NCBI GenBank assembly: GCA_900102235.1
Contig: FMVL01000014.1
Span: 16,014 to 80,013 of the forward strand
DNA length: 64,000 nucleotides
Direction of reading: 5' to 3'
DNA from: Lachnospiraceae bacterium XBB2008
GTDB lineage: Bacteria; Bacillota; Clostridia; Lachnospirales; Lachnospiraceae
How positions within the stretch are numbered: position 1 is the stretch's first letter; each line of letters opens with the position of its first letter. A model generated the notes under the pieces. It did no database searches. It had not been told where the DNA came from and saw nothing but the letters and a program-made list of their open reading frames with translations. A program made the translations under genes and the position numbers. Shown here piece by piece: positions 1 through 9,152 of this stretch.

Positions 1-636
1 TGCTACCTTGGCGCCGCCGAGGATGGCAACGAACGGACGAACGGGATTCTCTACAGCGTTTCCGAGGAAATCGATCTCCTTCTGCATCAGATAACCTACT
101 GCGTTGGTGCCGCCCTTCTCGGTGATGTACTTGGTAACAACAGCTACGGATGCGTGTGCTCTGTGAGCGGATCCGAAAGCGTCACATACATAGTCGTCTG
201 CAAGATCAGCCAGTTCCTTTGCAAAAGCTTCGCCTGCTTCGGTGGGCTTGGTCTCTTCTTTGCCACGGAAACGGGTATTCTGAAGAAGTACCACATCACC
301 GTCGTTCATTGCGTTAACTGCTGCTGTAGCAGCTTCGCCTGTTACATTGTAGTCAGCTACGAAAGTAACCTTCTTACCGAGCTTCTCCTCGAGAGCCTTA
401 GCTACGGGGGCCAGGGATTCCTTCTCGTTGGGGCCTTCCTTAACCTTGCCGAGGTGTGAGCAAAGGATGACCTTTGCGCCGTCACCGATCAGCTTGTTGA
501 TGGTGGGAAGTGCTGCTCTGATACGTGTGTCATCGGTGATAACGCCATCCTTTAAAGGAACGTTGAAATCACATCTGACAAGTACTCTTCTGCCGGCTGC
601 GTTGAAATCGTCAACGCTCTTCTTATTAAGTGCCAT
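1..636 (-). CDS. pgk: Phosphoglycerate kinase, N-terminal 212 residues (runs off the window)
   Basis: Reading from the ATG at 636 towards 1 gives an uninterrupted frame beginning [17 protein letters not shown]. It contains the PGK hallmarks [14 protein letters not shown] and [12 protein letters not shown], the last being the family's conserved DxFGxxHR segment. The enzyme interconverts 1,3-bisphosphoglycerate and 3-phosphoglycerate with ATP in cytoplasmic glycolysis. A TAAGGAGAAAA ribosome binding site lies just upstream of the ATG. The gene follows gap on the same strand with a hairpin between them. Only about half of a normal PGK is inside the window, so completeness cannot be judged. Confidence 0.97.
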   Translation of the reverse strand, partial: MALNKKSVDDFNAAGRRVLVRCDFNVPLKDGVITDDTRIRAALPTINKLIGDGAKVILCSHLGKVKEGPNEKESLAPVAKALEEKLGKKVTFVADYNVTGEAATAAVNAMNDGDVVLLQNTRFRGKEETKPTEAGEAFAKELADLADDYVCDAFGSAHRAHASVAVVTKYITEKGGTNAVGYLMQKEIDFLGNAVENPVRPFVAILGGAKVA

Positions 637-666
637 ATGTTTTCTCCTTATCATTAAAAAGAATAA

Positions 667-695
667 AGGGCCCGGCCCTTACCGGACCGGGCCCT
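667..695 (-). terminator. Intrinsic terminator or attenuator between gap and pgk
   Basis: Read on the minus strand, a GC-rich stem (AGGGCCCGG against CCGGGCCCT) is followed by TTTATTCTTTTT. It lies after the gap stop codon and ahead of the pgk ribosome binding site, so it could end gap transcripts or set the gap:pgk ratio. Confidence 0.8.
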
Positions 696-718
696 GCTTT
701 CACTAAGCCGTAACCGAA

Positions 719-1735
719 TTATTTAAGAAGGCTACCGAAGTGCTTGATGGTACGTACCATCTGGCTGGTGTATGAGTTCTCGTTGTCATACCATGAAACA
801 ACCTGAACCTGAGTTGTGCCGTTGTCAAGAGGCAGAACCATGGTCTGAGTTGCATCAAAGAGTGAACCGTAAGTCATGCCAACGATATCGCTTGATACGA
901 TCTCGTCTGTATTGTAACCGAAGGACTCGTTTGAAGCAGCCTTCATAGCGTCGTTGATCTGCTCCTTGGTCACATTACCCTCAACTACTGCTGTAAGGAT
1001 AGTGGTTGAACCTGTAGGAGTGGGAACACGCTGTGCAGCGCCGATGAGCTTACCGTTGAGCTCGGGGATAACAAGGCCGATAGCCTTTGCAGCACCTGTT
1101 GAGTTGGGAACGATATTAACTGCAGCTGCACGTGAACGTCTCTTGTCGCCCTTTCTCTGAGGTCCGTCAAGAGTCATCTGATCACCTGTGTAAGCGTGGA
1201 TCGTGCACATGATACCGGACTTGATGGGTGCGCAGTCATTAAGAGCCTTAGCCATAGGAGCCAGGCAGTTGGTTGTACATGAAGCAGCGGAGATGATCTT
1301 GTCATCAGCTGTAAGTGACTGATGGTTAACATTGTAAACGATTGTAGGAAGGTCATTGCCTGCGGGTGCGGAGATGATTACATGCTTTGCGCCTGCATCG
1401 ATATGAGCCTGTGCCTTCTCTTTGCTGGTATAGAAACCTGTACACTCAAGAACAACGTCTACATCAAGATCCTTCCAAGGAAGATCTGCTGCCTTAGCCT
1501 CAGCGTAGATGGTGATCTTCTTGCCGTCTACTGTGATGCTGTTCTCATCAAAAGATACCTTGTCTGCAAGTGCGTAACGACCCTGAGTTGAGTCATACTT
1601 AAGAAGATGTGCAAGCATCTCGGGAGAAGTAAGGTCGTTGATAGCTACGATCTCAAATCCCTCTGCGCCGAACATCTGTCTGAAAGCCAGACGACCGATA
1701 CGACCGAATCCGTTAATTGCTACTTTTACTGCCAT
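719..1735 (-). CDS. gap: Glyceraldehyde-3-phosphate dehydrogenase (NAD type)
   Basis: The 338-residue protein starts with the Rossmann motif INGFGRIGR (residues 7-15). It carries the catalytic SCTTNC with Cys153, and ends with the family's WYDNE segment. Asp34 in AIND is the residue typical of NAD rather than NADP preference. It catalyses phosphorylating oxidation of glyceraldehyde-3-phosphate in glycolysis. Length matches the family. AGGAGG sits ahead of the ATG. A promoter and two inverted repeats lie in the upstream gap, and pgk follows downstream on the same strand, the usual gap-pgk pair. Confidence 0.98.
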   Translation of the reverse strand: MAVKVAINGFGRIGRLAFRQMFGAEGFEIVAINDLTSPEMLAHLLKYDSTQGRYALADKVSFDENSITVDGKKITIYAEAKAADLPWKDLDVDVVLECTGFYTSKEKAQAHIDAGAKHVIISAPAGNDLPTIVYNVNHQSLTADDKIISAASCTTNCLAPMAKALNDCAPIKSGIMCTIHAYTGDQMTLDGPQRKGDKRRSRAAAVNIVPNSTGAAKAIGLVIPELNGKLIGAAQRVPTPTGSTTILTAVVEGNVTKEQINDAMKAASNESFGYNTDEIVSSDIVGMTYGSLFDATQTMVLPLDNGTTQVQVVSWYDNENSYTSQMVRTIKHFGSLLK

Positions 1736-1774
1736 GTGAGATTCCTCCTAAGAAAAAATAGATTTATGAATACC

Positions 1775-1793
1775 TGACAGAGCTTTTCTGTCA
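1775..1793 (-). promoter_or_regulatory. Perfect inverted repeat in the gap leader
   Basis: TGACAGA and TCTGTCA are separated by a 5-nt loop, inside the predicted 5' untranslated region of gap and about 40 nt before its ATG. It could be an operator or an mRNA stem. No regulator gene of the CggR type is visible next to it. Confidence 0.4.
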
Positions 1794-1813
1794 AAACTTC
1801 GTCAGCGGTATCA

Positions 1814-1842
1814 ATTATACTCAATCTGCACTCACAATTCAA
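1814..1842 (-). promoter_or_regulatory. Sigma-A type promoter of gap
   Basis: On the minus strand TTGAAT (1842-1837) and TATAAT (1819-1814) are separated by exactly 17 nt. The -35 overlaps an inverted repeat, ACAATTC-AAGA-GAATTGT (1834-1851). Confidence 0.8.
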
Positions 1843-1858
1843 GAGAATTGTTGTTTTT

Positions 1859-2677
1859 TCAGAGTTTAACCTGAACGGGAATCCTGGCGTCATACACCGT
1901 GTAGTATTCGAAGCCTGCCTCGCGCAGAACCGCTTCCGCTCTGTCCAGTCCGCGGCCGAGATCCTCAACCTTGTGAGCATCGCTTCCGACCGTGATCAGT
2001 TCACCGCCAAGTTCCTTATATCTCCTCAGGATATCCGTACAGGGATTGAGCTCTTTCAGACCGTATTTGATGGCGGCGGTATTAACCTCGATTCCCTTTT
2101 CGAGATCGATTATCCTGGTAAGTATCCTGTCCATGATATCCTTATACTTGTCATACGAATAATCCCGGTCGAGGGTCCTGCCCTTACGTACCACATAATC
2201 GAGATGACCCACGACATCGAAATTGCTGTAGGATCTCAGATTCTCATATACAGCCTCAAAATATCTTCTGTATGCTTCCTCATCGCTCCTGCCTTCAAAG
2301 TATTCCGGTTCATATACATCGATGCCGTCAACGACGTGGATCGATCCGATCACAAAATCGTAATCATGCTCTTTGGCAACCTTTACATTGGCCCTCACGA
2401 TATCGGGCTGAAGGCCGAGTTCGATACCGAAACGTATATTGATGTCATTAACATACTTGTTCCTGAGTATCAGAAGATGATACAGATACGAATCCACGTT
2501 GCACTCAAAGAATCCTTCGGGTGTGTCGGGTGTCACGGGGAAATTCAGGTCCATATGCTCTGTAAAAGCGATATCCTTAAGTCCCAGCGAGATGGCCTTT
2601 TGTATCATTTCCTCCATATCGGCTTCGGAATCTCCCGAAAAAGAAGTATGAAGATGAAAATCAGATGTAATACTCAT
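1859..2677 (-). CDS. PHP-domain phosphoesterase, histidinol-phosphatase type
   Basis: The 272-residue protein opens with SDFHLHTSFSGDS, the first metal-binding motif of PHP phosphoesterases. It continues with FTEHMD, SIHVVDG and a late GSDAH, which supply the remaining metal ligands. This arrangement is typical of HisK/HisJ histidinol-phosphatases (last step but one of histidine synthesis), but no his genes are nearby, so another phosphate ester is possible. The ATG is preceded by TAGGAGGAAGG. It lies between a zincin-like lipoprotein gene and gap on the same strand. Confidence 0.85.
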   Translation of the reverse strand: MSITSDFHLHTSFSGDSEADMEEMIQKAISLGLKDIAFTEHMDLNFPVTPDTPEGFFECNVDSYLYHLLILRNKYVNDINIRFGIELGLQPDIVRANVKVAKEHDYDFVIGSIHVVDGIDVYEPEYFEGRSDEEAYRRYFEAVYENLRSYSNFDVVGHLDYVVRKGRTLDRDYSYDKYKDIMDRILTRIIDLEKGIEVNTAAIKYGLKELNPCTDILRRYKELGGELITVGSDAHKVEDLGRGLDRAEAVLREAGFEYYTVYDARIPVQVKL

Positions 2678-2707
2678 ATCCTTCCTCCTAAATTGATCAG
2701 TTTCTTA

Positions 2708-3808
2708 TCAGAACGGTCTGTCGGTCATGGATCCGGGGAAGCATGCAGCCTCCGTACGGATCAGATCGGGCATGTCAGCCACGACATCCTCATCCCCTAT
2801 TCCCAGAAGATAAGCAGTGACGGGAGTGATCTCACCGTATACCTCATCGGGGAATGTGGTATATACGCCGTTTATCTTGGTGAAAGTGCGGAGCATGATG
2901 TCATCTGCACAGACCTCAGCCAGCGTATCATATGTTTCCTTGCTGAATACCTCAGCACTGTCGTAGTAGTCTTCCGCTCCGAACAGGTGAAGCAGTTCGT
3001 GAGCAAAAACGGTAGGTGTCTCATACTCATAGGTAGGTGAGTACATATCCTGGAGATAAAGGAGACATCCCTCGTTCCAGATCTCATCTCCGTCCTCCAC
3101 GAAGTGCATCGAAGAATATGAACATCCCTCATGAGGGATCATATACAGGAAAGCGACCGAAGAAGTATTGTACTTCTGGCACAGTTCTCTGTAAGGCACC
3201 TGGTTTACCCACTCGAGTTCCAGTCCGTCCATATAGTGCTCCTGCTTCGTGGTCACATAAGCAGGTACCTCTTCATAAATGCGGATAGAATAAGCAAGTT
3301 CCGGATCCTCTTCCCAGTCATAGATCAGATTAGTCTCGGTATCATACTCTTCCTCCATGGTCTGCGCCACAAAATCATAAGCGATACGGCATGTACTGAG
3401 CATCTGCTGCTTTTCCTCCTCGGTCCACAGATCCTCTTCTTCATCCACAAAAATGCTTATGATGACTGTCGGTTCCCAGATATAGGACGCGGATCCGGTA
3501 TGGCGCTCTTTCCATTCCTTTTCCGTCATGTATCCGGTCAAGTACTCTTCCTCCGGTTCCTCCTCGACGGCTTCGGGCTCGGGTTCTTCCTCTTCCTCCT
3601 CAGCTTCGGGCTCCACATAGGGAACAGCCTCAGCCAGATGAATATCCTCCTCGGGAGTCACGGTCTCATCTACATCCTCGATATCGGTATCGATATCAAC
3701 ATATCCCTCGGGAGCGGGGATCTCGTCCGCCTTACAGCCTCCGACGAACAGTACGGCTCCTGCGATAACGGCAGCAAGGGTCTTATAAACTATGGATCTT
3801 CGATTCAT
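2708..3808 (-). CDS. Zincin-like metallopeptidase lipoprotein
   Basis: The 366-residue protein has a lipoprotein signal: basic start, hydrophobic stretch, then LFVGGC with the lipidated Cys near residue 25. A very acidic Glu/Pro/Val-rich linker follows (about residues 30-90), probably spanning the cell wall. The C-terminal domain holds HELLHLFGAED, an HExxH zinc site with a downstream acidic residue, as in zincins. The natural substrate is unknown. A GAGGA ribosome binding site supports the start. Expected location is the outer face of the membrane. Confidence 0.7.
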   Translation of the reverse strand: MNRRSIVYKTLAAVIAGAVLFVGGCKADEIPAPEGYVDIDTDIEDVDETVTPEEDIHLAEAVPYVEPEAEEEEEEPEPEAVEEEPEEEYLTGYMTEKEWKERHTGSASYIWEPTVIISIFVDEEEDLWTEEEKQQMLSTCRIAYDFVAQTMEEEYDTETNLIYDWEEDPELAYSIRIYEEVPAYVTTKQEHYMDGLELEWVNQVPYRELCQKYNTSSVAFLYMIPHEGCSYSSMHFVEDGDEIWNEGCLLYLQDMYSPTYEYETPTVFAHELLHLFGAEDYYDSAEVFSKETYDTLAEVCADDIMLRTFTKINGVYTTFPDEVYGEITPVTAYLLGIGDEDVVADMPDLIRTEAACFPGSMTDRPF

Positions 3809-3834
3809 ATCTTTTTCCTCAAAATAAAGTCTGT

Positions 3835-3863
3835 TTGCCTTTTAAGCGCATACTGATTATAAT
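3835..3863 (+). promoter_or_regulatory. Promoter of the DAHP synthase gene
   Basis: TTGCCT (3835-3840), a 17-nt spacer and a perfect TATAAT (3858-3863) are followed by a leader of about 40 nt. The leader is too short for a T-box or a tryptophan-type attenuator. Confidence 0.75.
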
Positions 3864-3911
3864 GAACGCGCGTACTTAATCATAACATATTAATCATAAA
3901 AGGAGAAATCC

Positions 3912-4940
3912 ATGTCTTTTGAATTCCATTCAAAACTGCCCTCTCCTTCCGAGATCCGTGAAGGCTATCCCCTTACTGAGGATCAGAAGAAGCTGAAGGC
4001 TGAGCGCGACCGCGAGGTTGCCGATATCATCACGGGCAAAAGCGATCGTTTCCTGCTGATCATAGGCCCTTGTTCTGCCGACAATGAAGACAGCGTATGC
4101 GATTACGTTTCCAGGCTCGCCAAAGTAGCCGAAGAAGTGAAAGACCGGATCATGGTGATCCCCAGGATATATACCAATAAGCCCAGAACAACGGGCGAAG
4201 GCTACAAAGGACTGTTCAGTCAGCCCGATCCGGAGAAAAAGCCCGACTTCCTTGCGGGACTCATCGCCATGCGCAAGATGCACATACGCGCCATCGCCGA
4301 ATCAGGCCTTACAGCGGCCGACGAGATGCTCTACCCCGAGAACTGGGGATATGTAGAGGACATCCTCTCCTATGTAGCGATAGGTGCCAGAAGCGTTGAA
4401 GACCAGCAGCACCGCATGGTCGTCAGCGGTTTTGATGTGGCCAGCGGCATGAAGAATCCCACGAGCGGAGACTTTGCGATCATGCTCAACTCCGTCTATG
4501 CAGCCCAGCATCCTCACGCTTTTGTATACCGCGGTTTTGAAGTACAGACCTCCGGTAATCCTCTGGCGCACACCGTCCTTCGCGGATCGGTCAATAAATA
4601 CGGCCGTTCGCTGCCAAACTACCACTACGAAGACTTAAATACGCTTCTCATGCTCTATAACGAGCGCGATATCATCAATCCTGCGTGCATCATCGATGCA
4701 AACCACAATAATTCCAACAAGGAATTCAAACAGCAGATCCGCATCGTCAAGGAAGTCCTGCACAGCAGAAAGTTAAACTCAGATATCCGTTCTCTGGTAA
4801 AAGGTGTGATGGTTGAAAGTTATATTGAAGAAGGCTGCCAGAAAATAGGCGAAGGCATCTACGGTAAGTCGATCACCGATCCCTGTCTTGGCTGGGAAGA
4901 CTCAAAACAGCTGATCTACGATATAGCTGAACTGGTATAA
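3912..4940 (+). CDS. 3-deoxy-7-phosphoheptulonate synthase (class I, AroF/G/H type)
   Basis: The 342-residue protein matches class I DAHP synthases from end to end. Features include GPCSADN near residue 55, PRIYTNKPRTTGEGYKG, the GARSVEDQQHR substrate segment, and metal or PEP ligands in DANHNNSNK and the C-terminal SITDPCLGW. It condenses PEP and erythrose-4-phosphate, the first step of the shikimate pathway. AAAAGGAGAAATCC gives a strong ribosome binding site. It is the only housekeeping gene on the plus strand in this part, and it converges on the recombinase gene with a shared terminator. Which aromatic amino acid feeds back on it cannot be told from sequence alone. Confidence 0.95.
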   Translation: MSFEFHSKLPSPSEIREGYPLTEDQKKLKAERDREVADIITGKSDRFLLIIGPCSADNEDSVCDYVSRLAKVAEEVKDRIMVIPRIYTNKPRTTGEGYKGLFSQPDPEKKPDFLAGLIAMRKMHIRAIAESGLTAADEMLYPENWGYVEDILSYVAIGARSVEDQQHRMVVSGFDVASGMKNPTSGDFAIMLNSVYAAQHPHAFVYRGFEVQTSGNPLAHTVLRGSVNKYGRSLPNYHYEDLNTLLMLYNERDIINPACIIDANHNNSNKEFKQQIRIVKEVLHSRKLNSDIRSLVKGVMVESYIEEGCQKIGEGIYGKSITDPCLGWEDSKQLIYDIAELV

Positions 4941-4950
4941 AGAAAAGATC

Positions 4951-5001
4951 AAGGCTCATCCTCGCGGAATGATCGAAGGCTCATCCTCGCGGATGAGCCT
5001 T
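4951..5001. terminator. Bidirectional terminator with a duplicated arm
   Basis: AAGGCTCATCCTCGCGG occurs twice (4951-4967 and 4976-4992), and either copy can pair with GATGAGCCTT (4992-5001). It sits between the convergent DAHP synthase and recombinase genes and overlaps the recombinase stop codon at 4981. On the minus strand it is followed by TTGATCTTTTCTTT. Confidence 0.75.
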
Positions 5002-5865
5002 GCTGTATACTTCTCTTAAATGATTCTGATTCATGTGGGCATATATCTGTGTTGTCGATATATCCGAATGCCCGAGCATCTCCTGAACACTCTTTAAGTC
5101 TGCTCCGTTCTCGACCAGATGCGCCGCGAAGCTGTGACGCAGCGTATGCGGTGTGATATCCGCTTCGATCCCGGCCTTTCTCGTGTAATACTTGATGAGC
5201 TTCCAGAATCCCTGTCTGCTCATCGTCTGTCCCGAGCAGTTTGCGAACAATACTTCCGAGGTCTTGTCCTCCAGCATGTTCTCTCTCGTTCCGTCCAGAT
5301 ATCTGGCCAGTGCATCATGTGCGGGACGACCGAACGGAACCGTACGCGTCTTCTTGGCATCCTTTAAGACTATCGTAGAGTTGCTCATGTTAACGTCCTT
5401 CACCTGAAGAGTGATGAGCTCGGTAACACGGATACCCGTTGCGTAAAGCAGTTCCAGCATAGCCTTATCCCTGATCTCTTTGGGAGTATTACCCGAGGGC
5501 TGTGCGAGCAGAGCGTTTATCTCTTCCTGCGTCATGATCTCCGGAGCCTTTTTCTCGATCTTGGGCGCATGAAGAGACATGGAAATATCCTGTTCCACGA
5601 TTCCCTGTGCCTTTAAATAATGGAAAAATGCTTTGAGCGATGCTATGTTGCGTGAGATAGTAGCTGCTTTGAAGCCCTGCGAAGTAAGATCGGCTATATA
5701 GTCCTTTAAGTCTGCTTCTGTTATGGATTGTATTTTGCTGATACCGCGGCGGTTTAAGAACTTCACGACCTTCATCAGGTCTCTTCTGTAACTCATCTCG
5801 GTATTAGCTGAAGTATCCTTCGTTTCATGCATATATGCTATGAAATTCTGAATGCTTTGCTCCAT
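4981..5865 (-). CDS. xerD: XerD-type tyrosine recombinase
   Basis: The 294-residue protein has an N-terminal SAM-like core-binding domain and a C-terminal catalytic domain. The catalytic residues are visible: Arg in ATGIRVTEL, His and Arg in HTLRHSFAAHL, His in LGHSDISTTQ, and the nucleophile Tyr in IYAH. Family members resolve chromosome dimers at dif, or act on mobile elements. Length and the lack of nearby phage genes favour the housekeeping role. I chose the ATG at 5865 (MEQSIQNF) over an in-frame GTG at 5901, because the extra residues are not family-like. Confidence 0.88.
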   Translation of the reverse strand: MEQSIQNFIAYMHETKDTSANTEMSYRRDLMKVVKFLNRRGISKIQSITEADLKDYIADLTSQGFKAATISRNIASLKAFFHYLKAQGIVEQDISMSLHAPKIEKKAPEIMTQEEINALLAQPSGNTPKEIRDKAMLELLYATGIRVTELITLQVKDVNMSNSTIVLKDAKKTRTVPFGRPAHDALARYLDGTRENMLEDKTSEVLFANCSGQTMSRQGFWKLIKYYTRKAGIEADITPHTLRHSFAAHLVENGADLKSVQEMLGHSDISTTQIYAHMNQNHLREVYSKAHPRG

Positions 5866-5901
5866 ACTGACCCTGTCTTCTTTCGATACTATTAACACCA
5901 C

Positions 5902-5938
5902 TTATGTTAATTCTTTTATGTCAATATTTTATGTCAAT
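5902..5938. repeat. Three spaced TTATGTCAAT repeats in the recombinase leader
   Basis: TTATGTTAAT (5902-5911), TTATGTCAAT (5916-5925) and TTATGTCAAT (5929-5938) lie 13-14 nt apart, between the predicted promoter and the start codon of the recombinase. Iteron-like spacing could mark a protein-binding site. A partial fourth copy begins at 6062. Confidence 0.55.
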
Positions 5939-5957
5939 CAAATGATGTCTGAAAATC

Positions 5958-5986
5958 ATTATACGCATGGAAAATCATAAAATCAA
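5958..5986 (-). promoter_or_regulatory. Promoter of the xerD-type gene
   Basis: On the minus strand TTGATT, a 17-nt spacer and TATAAT lie about 90 nt upstream of the ATG at 5865. Confidence 0.65.
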
Positions 5987-6024
5987 TGCGATTTTTGCCC
6001 TGAAAAATCACCAAAAGCAAAAAA

Positions 6025-6055
6025 GGCGGACCGATGTACAAGATGTCGGTCCGCC
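6025..6055 (-). terminator. Intrinsic terminator of the aminotransferase gene
   Basis: GGCGGACCGA pairs perfectly with TCGGTCCGCC around an 11-nt loop. On the minus strand the stem is followed by a run of six T. Confidence 0.9.
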
Positions 6056-6111
6056 CTGATTTTATGTCTACAACATATTGACATAACACGATATAAAATA
6101 ACAGGATTTTT

Positions 6112-7401
6112 TTATTTCAGATCACCAAGCATTTTCTCGACGGTTGCAAGTTTAACGCATAATGTAAAAATGTCGAGCGCCTTGGCAAGTTCGTCGATGG
6201 GAGGGAATGTCGGTGCTATACGTATATTGGAATCCTCGGGATCCTTTTTATATGGATAAGTAGCACCCGCACCGGTCATCGTGACGCCGGCATCCTTGCA
6301 CAGTCCCACTATCCTCTTTGCGCAGCCCGAAGGTGCGTTAAAGGACACGAAATAGCCTCCGTTGGGGTTTGTCCAGTTGCCTATCTCAAGAGGCGTAAGT
6401 TCCTCATCCAGGCGCTTTAATACCAGTTCGAATTTAGGCCTGATGATATCGGCATGTTTCTTCATGTGTGCATGCATTCCGTCGATGTTCTTGAAGTATC
6501 TCACATGTCTTAACTGGTTTAATTTATCGTGACCGATGGTCTGGATGGTTATGAGTTTCTTAACATAAGCAAGATTCTCCTCGGACGATGCCAAAGCCGC
6601 GATACCCGAACCGGGGAATGTAACCTTGGAGGTCGAACAGAACTTCCATACCATGTTCGGATTGCCTGCTTTCTTGCACTCCGCAAGGATCTCGAGCAGG
6701 ATATCTTCCTTGCCGTTATAGAGATGGTGGATCGTATATGCGTTGTCCCAATAGATCCTGAAGTCCTCGGCAGCGGGCTTCAAGTTCGCAAACCTGCGTA
6801 CCGTCTCGTCCGAGTAGGTCACACCCGTAGGATTGGAATACTTGGGCACGCACCAGATACCTTTTACGGCAGGATCGTTATTCACATACTCTTCGACCAG
6901 ATCCATGTCGGGACCTTCGTCATTCAACGGGATATTGATCATCTCGATGCCGAACTGTTCGGTGATGGCAAAATGTCTGTCATATCCGGGTACCGGACAC
7001 AGAAACTTCACTTTATCAAGTTTATTCCAGGGGGTGGACCCGAGCACACCAAACATCATCGATCTGGCCACGGTATCATACATGATATTCAGGCTTGAAT
7101 TGCCGAATACGATGATCTCTTCGGGACTCACTTCCATCATGTCCGCCATAAGTTCTCTTGCTTCATGGATACCGGTGAGTTCTCCGTAGTTTCTGCAGTC
7201 GATCCCTGCCTCGGAAAAGAAATTGCTCTGTGGATTCAGAGTGTTGAAGAAATCCGCTTCCATATCCAGCTGCTCTTCACTGGGAAGACCTCTGGCCATG
7301 TTGAGCTTTAATCCCTTGCCTTTTTCATCCTCATACTTAGCCGTAAGATCTCTGAATTCCTGTTCAAGTTCTTCCTTGGACATTTCGGTGTATTTTTTCA
7401 T
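6112..7401 (-). CDS. Class I/II PLP-dependent aminotransferase (MocR-like, AGAT-type fold)
   Basis: The 429-residue protein belongs to the aminotransferase group whose members start with a helical segment (MSKEELEQEFRDL) and carry LNMARGLPSEEQLD. PLP-site segments are visible: FGNSSLN, VPKYSNPTGVTYS, YWDNAYTIHHL, and the likely Schiff-base Lys in STSKVTFPGSG. The substrate is unknown; relatives are annotated as aspartate or alanine-glyoxylate aminotransferases. I chose the ATG at 7401 because AGGTG precedes it; 29 in-frame residues further upstream look non-coding. The gene stands alone with its own terminator. Confidence 0.8.
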   Translation of the reverse strand: MKKYTEMSKEELEQEFRDLTAKYEDEKGKGLKLNMARGLPSEEQLDMEADFFNTLNPQSNFFSEAGIDCRNYGELTGIHEARELMADMMEVSPEEIIVFGNSSLNIMYDTVARSMMFGVLGSTPWNKLDKVKFLCPVPGYDRHFAITEQFGIEMINIPLNDEGPDMDLVEEYVNNDPAVKGIWCVPKYSNPTGVTYSDETVRRFANLKPAAEDFRIYWDNAYTIHHLYNGKEDILLEILAECKKAGNPNMVWKFCSTSKVTFPGSGIAALASSEENLAYVKKLITIQTIGHDKLNQLRHVRYFKNIDGMHAHMKKHADIIRPKFELVLKRLDEELTPLEIGNWTNPNGGYFVSFNAPSGCAKRIVGLCKDAGVTMTGAGATYPYKKDPEDSNIRIAPTFPPIDELAKALDIFTLCVKLATVEKMLGDLK

Positions 7402-7478
7402 TTTGGTCGCACCTCGCTTCTTAATGTATACAATTATACAATAATATACATCACATCCGGTTTGATGGCAAGAAAAAA

Positions 7479-7500
7479 GGACGGTCATTTCTGACCGTCC
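7479..7500 (-). terminator. Intrinsic terminator of rny
   Basis: GGACGGTCA and TGACCGTCC form the stem. On the minus strand it is followed by six T, six bases after the rny stop codon. Confidence 0.92.
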
Positions 7501-7505
7501 TCATC

Positions 7506-9053
7506 TTATTTAGCGTAATCAACAGCTCTGCTCTCGCGGATCACATTGACTTTGATCTGTCCGGGGTATTCAAGCTCTTCTTCTATCTGCTTGGATATAT
7601 CCCGTGCCAACAGAACCATGTCTGCATCTGTGATCTGCTCAGGAACTACCATTACACGAATCTCTCTGCCTGCCTGAATGGCAAATGACTTATCAACACC
7701 CTTGAAGCCGTTAGATATATCCTCCAGCTGTTTAAGTCTGGTGGTATAGGTTTCGAGAGTCTCTCGTCTCGCACCGGGTCTTGCTGCCGAAATAGTATCT
7801 GCAGCCTGAACGATACATGCGATCAATGATGTGGGCTCGCAATCACCGTGATGTGAAGCGACAGCATTGATGACCGTTTCCGACTCCTTATGCTTCTTAC
7901 AAAGGTCTACACCAAGCTGAACATGTGTACCTTCCATCTCATGATCTACGGCTTTACCGATATCATGCAGAAGGCCCGCTCTCTTGGCTACCCTGACATC
8001 GAGACCGAACTCTGATGCCAAAAGACCCGACAGATGCGATACTTCGATAGAATGCTTAAGAACATTCTGTCCATAACTTGTTCTGAACTTAAGTTTTCCG
8101 AGAAGTCTTACAAGTTCGGGATGCAGTCCGTGAACACCTACTTCAAGTACTGCACTCTCGCCCTCTTCCTTGATCATGGTCTCAACTTCACGCTGAGCCT
8201 TTTCGACCATCTCCTCGATCCTTGCAGGATGGATACGTCCGTCAACTATCAACTTCTCCAAAGCTATCCTGGCTACTTCACGCCTGATAGGATCAAAGCC
8301 CGAAAGAACGACTGCCTCGGGAGTATCATCTACGATAAGATCTACTCCGGTCATAGTCTCAAGAGTACGTATATTACGTCCCTCACGACCTATGATACGG
8401 CCCTTCATATCATCATTGGGAAGCTGTACAACGGAAATTGTTGTCTCGGATACATGGTCGGCTGCGCATCTCTGAATTGCCGATATTACATACTCTTTAG
8501 CTTTCTTATCGGCTTCTTCTTTTGCTTTAGCCTCCATCTCCTTGATCATCACTGCGGTCTCATGCTTTACATCATCTTCAACCGCTTTAAGCAAATATTC
8601 TTTTGCCTGTTCAGAAGTAAGTCCGGAGATTCGTTCGAGTTCCTGTATGCGCTGCTCGTTAAGCTTGGACACTTCCGCACGCTGCTTATCAAGTTCTGCT
8701 TCACGTGCTGCAAGTCCCGCCTCTTTTTTCTCAATAGCCTCGGCTTTCTTGTCGATGGTCTCTTCCTTCTGCTGCACGCGTCTCTCATAACGCTGTGCTT
8801 CAGCTCTGCGTTCCTTGATCTCCTTGTCGAGTTCATTCTTGTTGCGAATGTTCTCTTCCTTGGCTTCAAGTAAAGCTTCACGCTTCTTGGTCTCCGCAGT
8901 CTTAAGAGCCTCATCGATGATCTGCCTTGCTCTTTCCTCGGCATTGCCCATGGTCTTCGTATCGCTCTTCTTCTTGGCTGAAGTTACGATGAAGTAAGTA
9001 ACGGGCACTGCGATGATCAGAGTCGCGACTATCGCGATTATTACTGGCATCAT
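7506..9053 (-). CDS. rny: Ribonuclease Y
   Basis: The 515-residue protein has the RNase Y order: one N-terminal membrane helix (about residues 3-25), a long charged coiled coil (about 35-190), a KH domain with [12 protein letters not shown], and an HD domain with [12 protein letters not shown] as the metal site. It is the membrane-anchored endoribonuclease that starts mRNA decay in Firmicutes. Length matches the family. GGAGGTG precedes the start. It is transcribed from its own promoter, downstream of the recA-recX-GH5 stretch, which is common Clostridia context. Confidence 0.97.
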   Translation of the reverse strand: MMPVIIAIVATLIIAVPVTYFIVTSAKKKSDTKTMGNAEERARQIIDEALKTAETKKREALLEAKEENIRNKNELDKEIKERRAEAQRYERRVQQKEETIDKKAEAIEKKEAGLAAREAELDKQRAEVSKLNEQRIQELERISGLTSEQAKEYLLKAVEDDVKHETAVMIKEMEAKAKEEADKKAKEYVISAIQRCAADHVSETTISVVQLPNDDMKGRIIGREGRNIRTLETMTGVDLIVDDTPEAVVLSGFDPIRREVARIALEKLIVDGRIHPARIEEMVEKAQREVETMIKEEGESAVLEVGVHGLHPELVRLLGKLKFRTSYGQNVLKHSIEVSHLSGLLASEFGLDVRVAKRAGLLHDIGKAVDHEMEGTHVQLGVDLCKKHKESETVINAVASHHGDCEPTSLIACIVQAADTISAARPGARRETLETYTTRLKQLEDISNGFKGVDKSFAIQAGREIRVMVVPEQITDADMVLLARDISKQIEEELEYPGQIKVNVIRESRAVDYAK

Positions 9054-9098
9054 CTACAGGAGCACCTCCTTATAATATTTTCAAAGTACAACATATCT

Positions 9099-9127
9099 AT
9101 ATTATATTGTATGAATATCAATGTCAA
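9099..9127 (-). promoter_or_regulatory. Promoter of rny
   Basis: A perfect TTGACA (9127-9122) is followed after 17 nt by TAATAT (9104-9099). A TATAAT also exists at 15-nt spacing (9106-9101). Confidence 0.7.
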
Positions 9128-9152
9128 TTAAAAAGTTTACATAAACAACGCA

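Noticed and set aside
1973..3040. Long plus-strand frame opposite the PHP and zincin genes
   Set aside because: It is the antisense shadow of two genes with clear motifs and ribosome binding sites; it shows no family features of its own.
4981..5901. XerD-type gene as integrase of a mobile element
   Set aside because: No excisionase, attachment repeats or phage genes adjoin it; length and motifs fit the housekeeping recombinase.
8034..8873. 279-codon plus-strand frame inside rny
   Set aside because: It lies wholly antisense to the RNase Y catalytic and coiled-coil region, with no ribosome binding site and an unnatural Phe/Leu/Cys-rich product.
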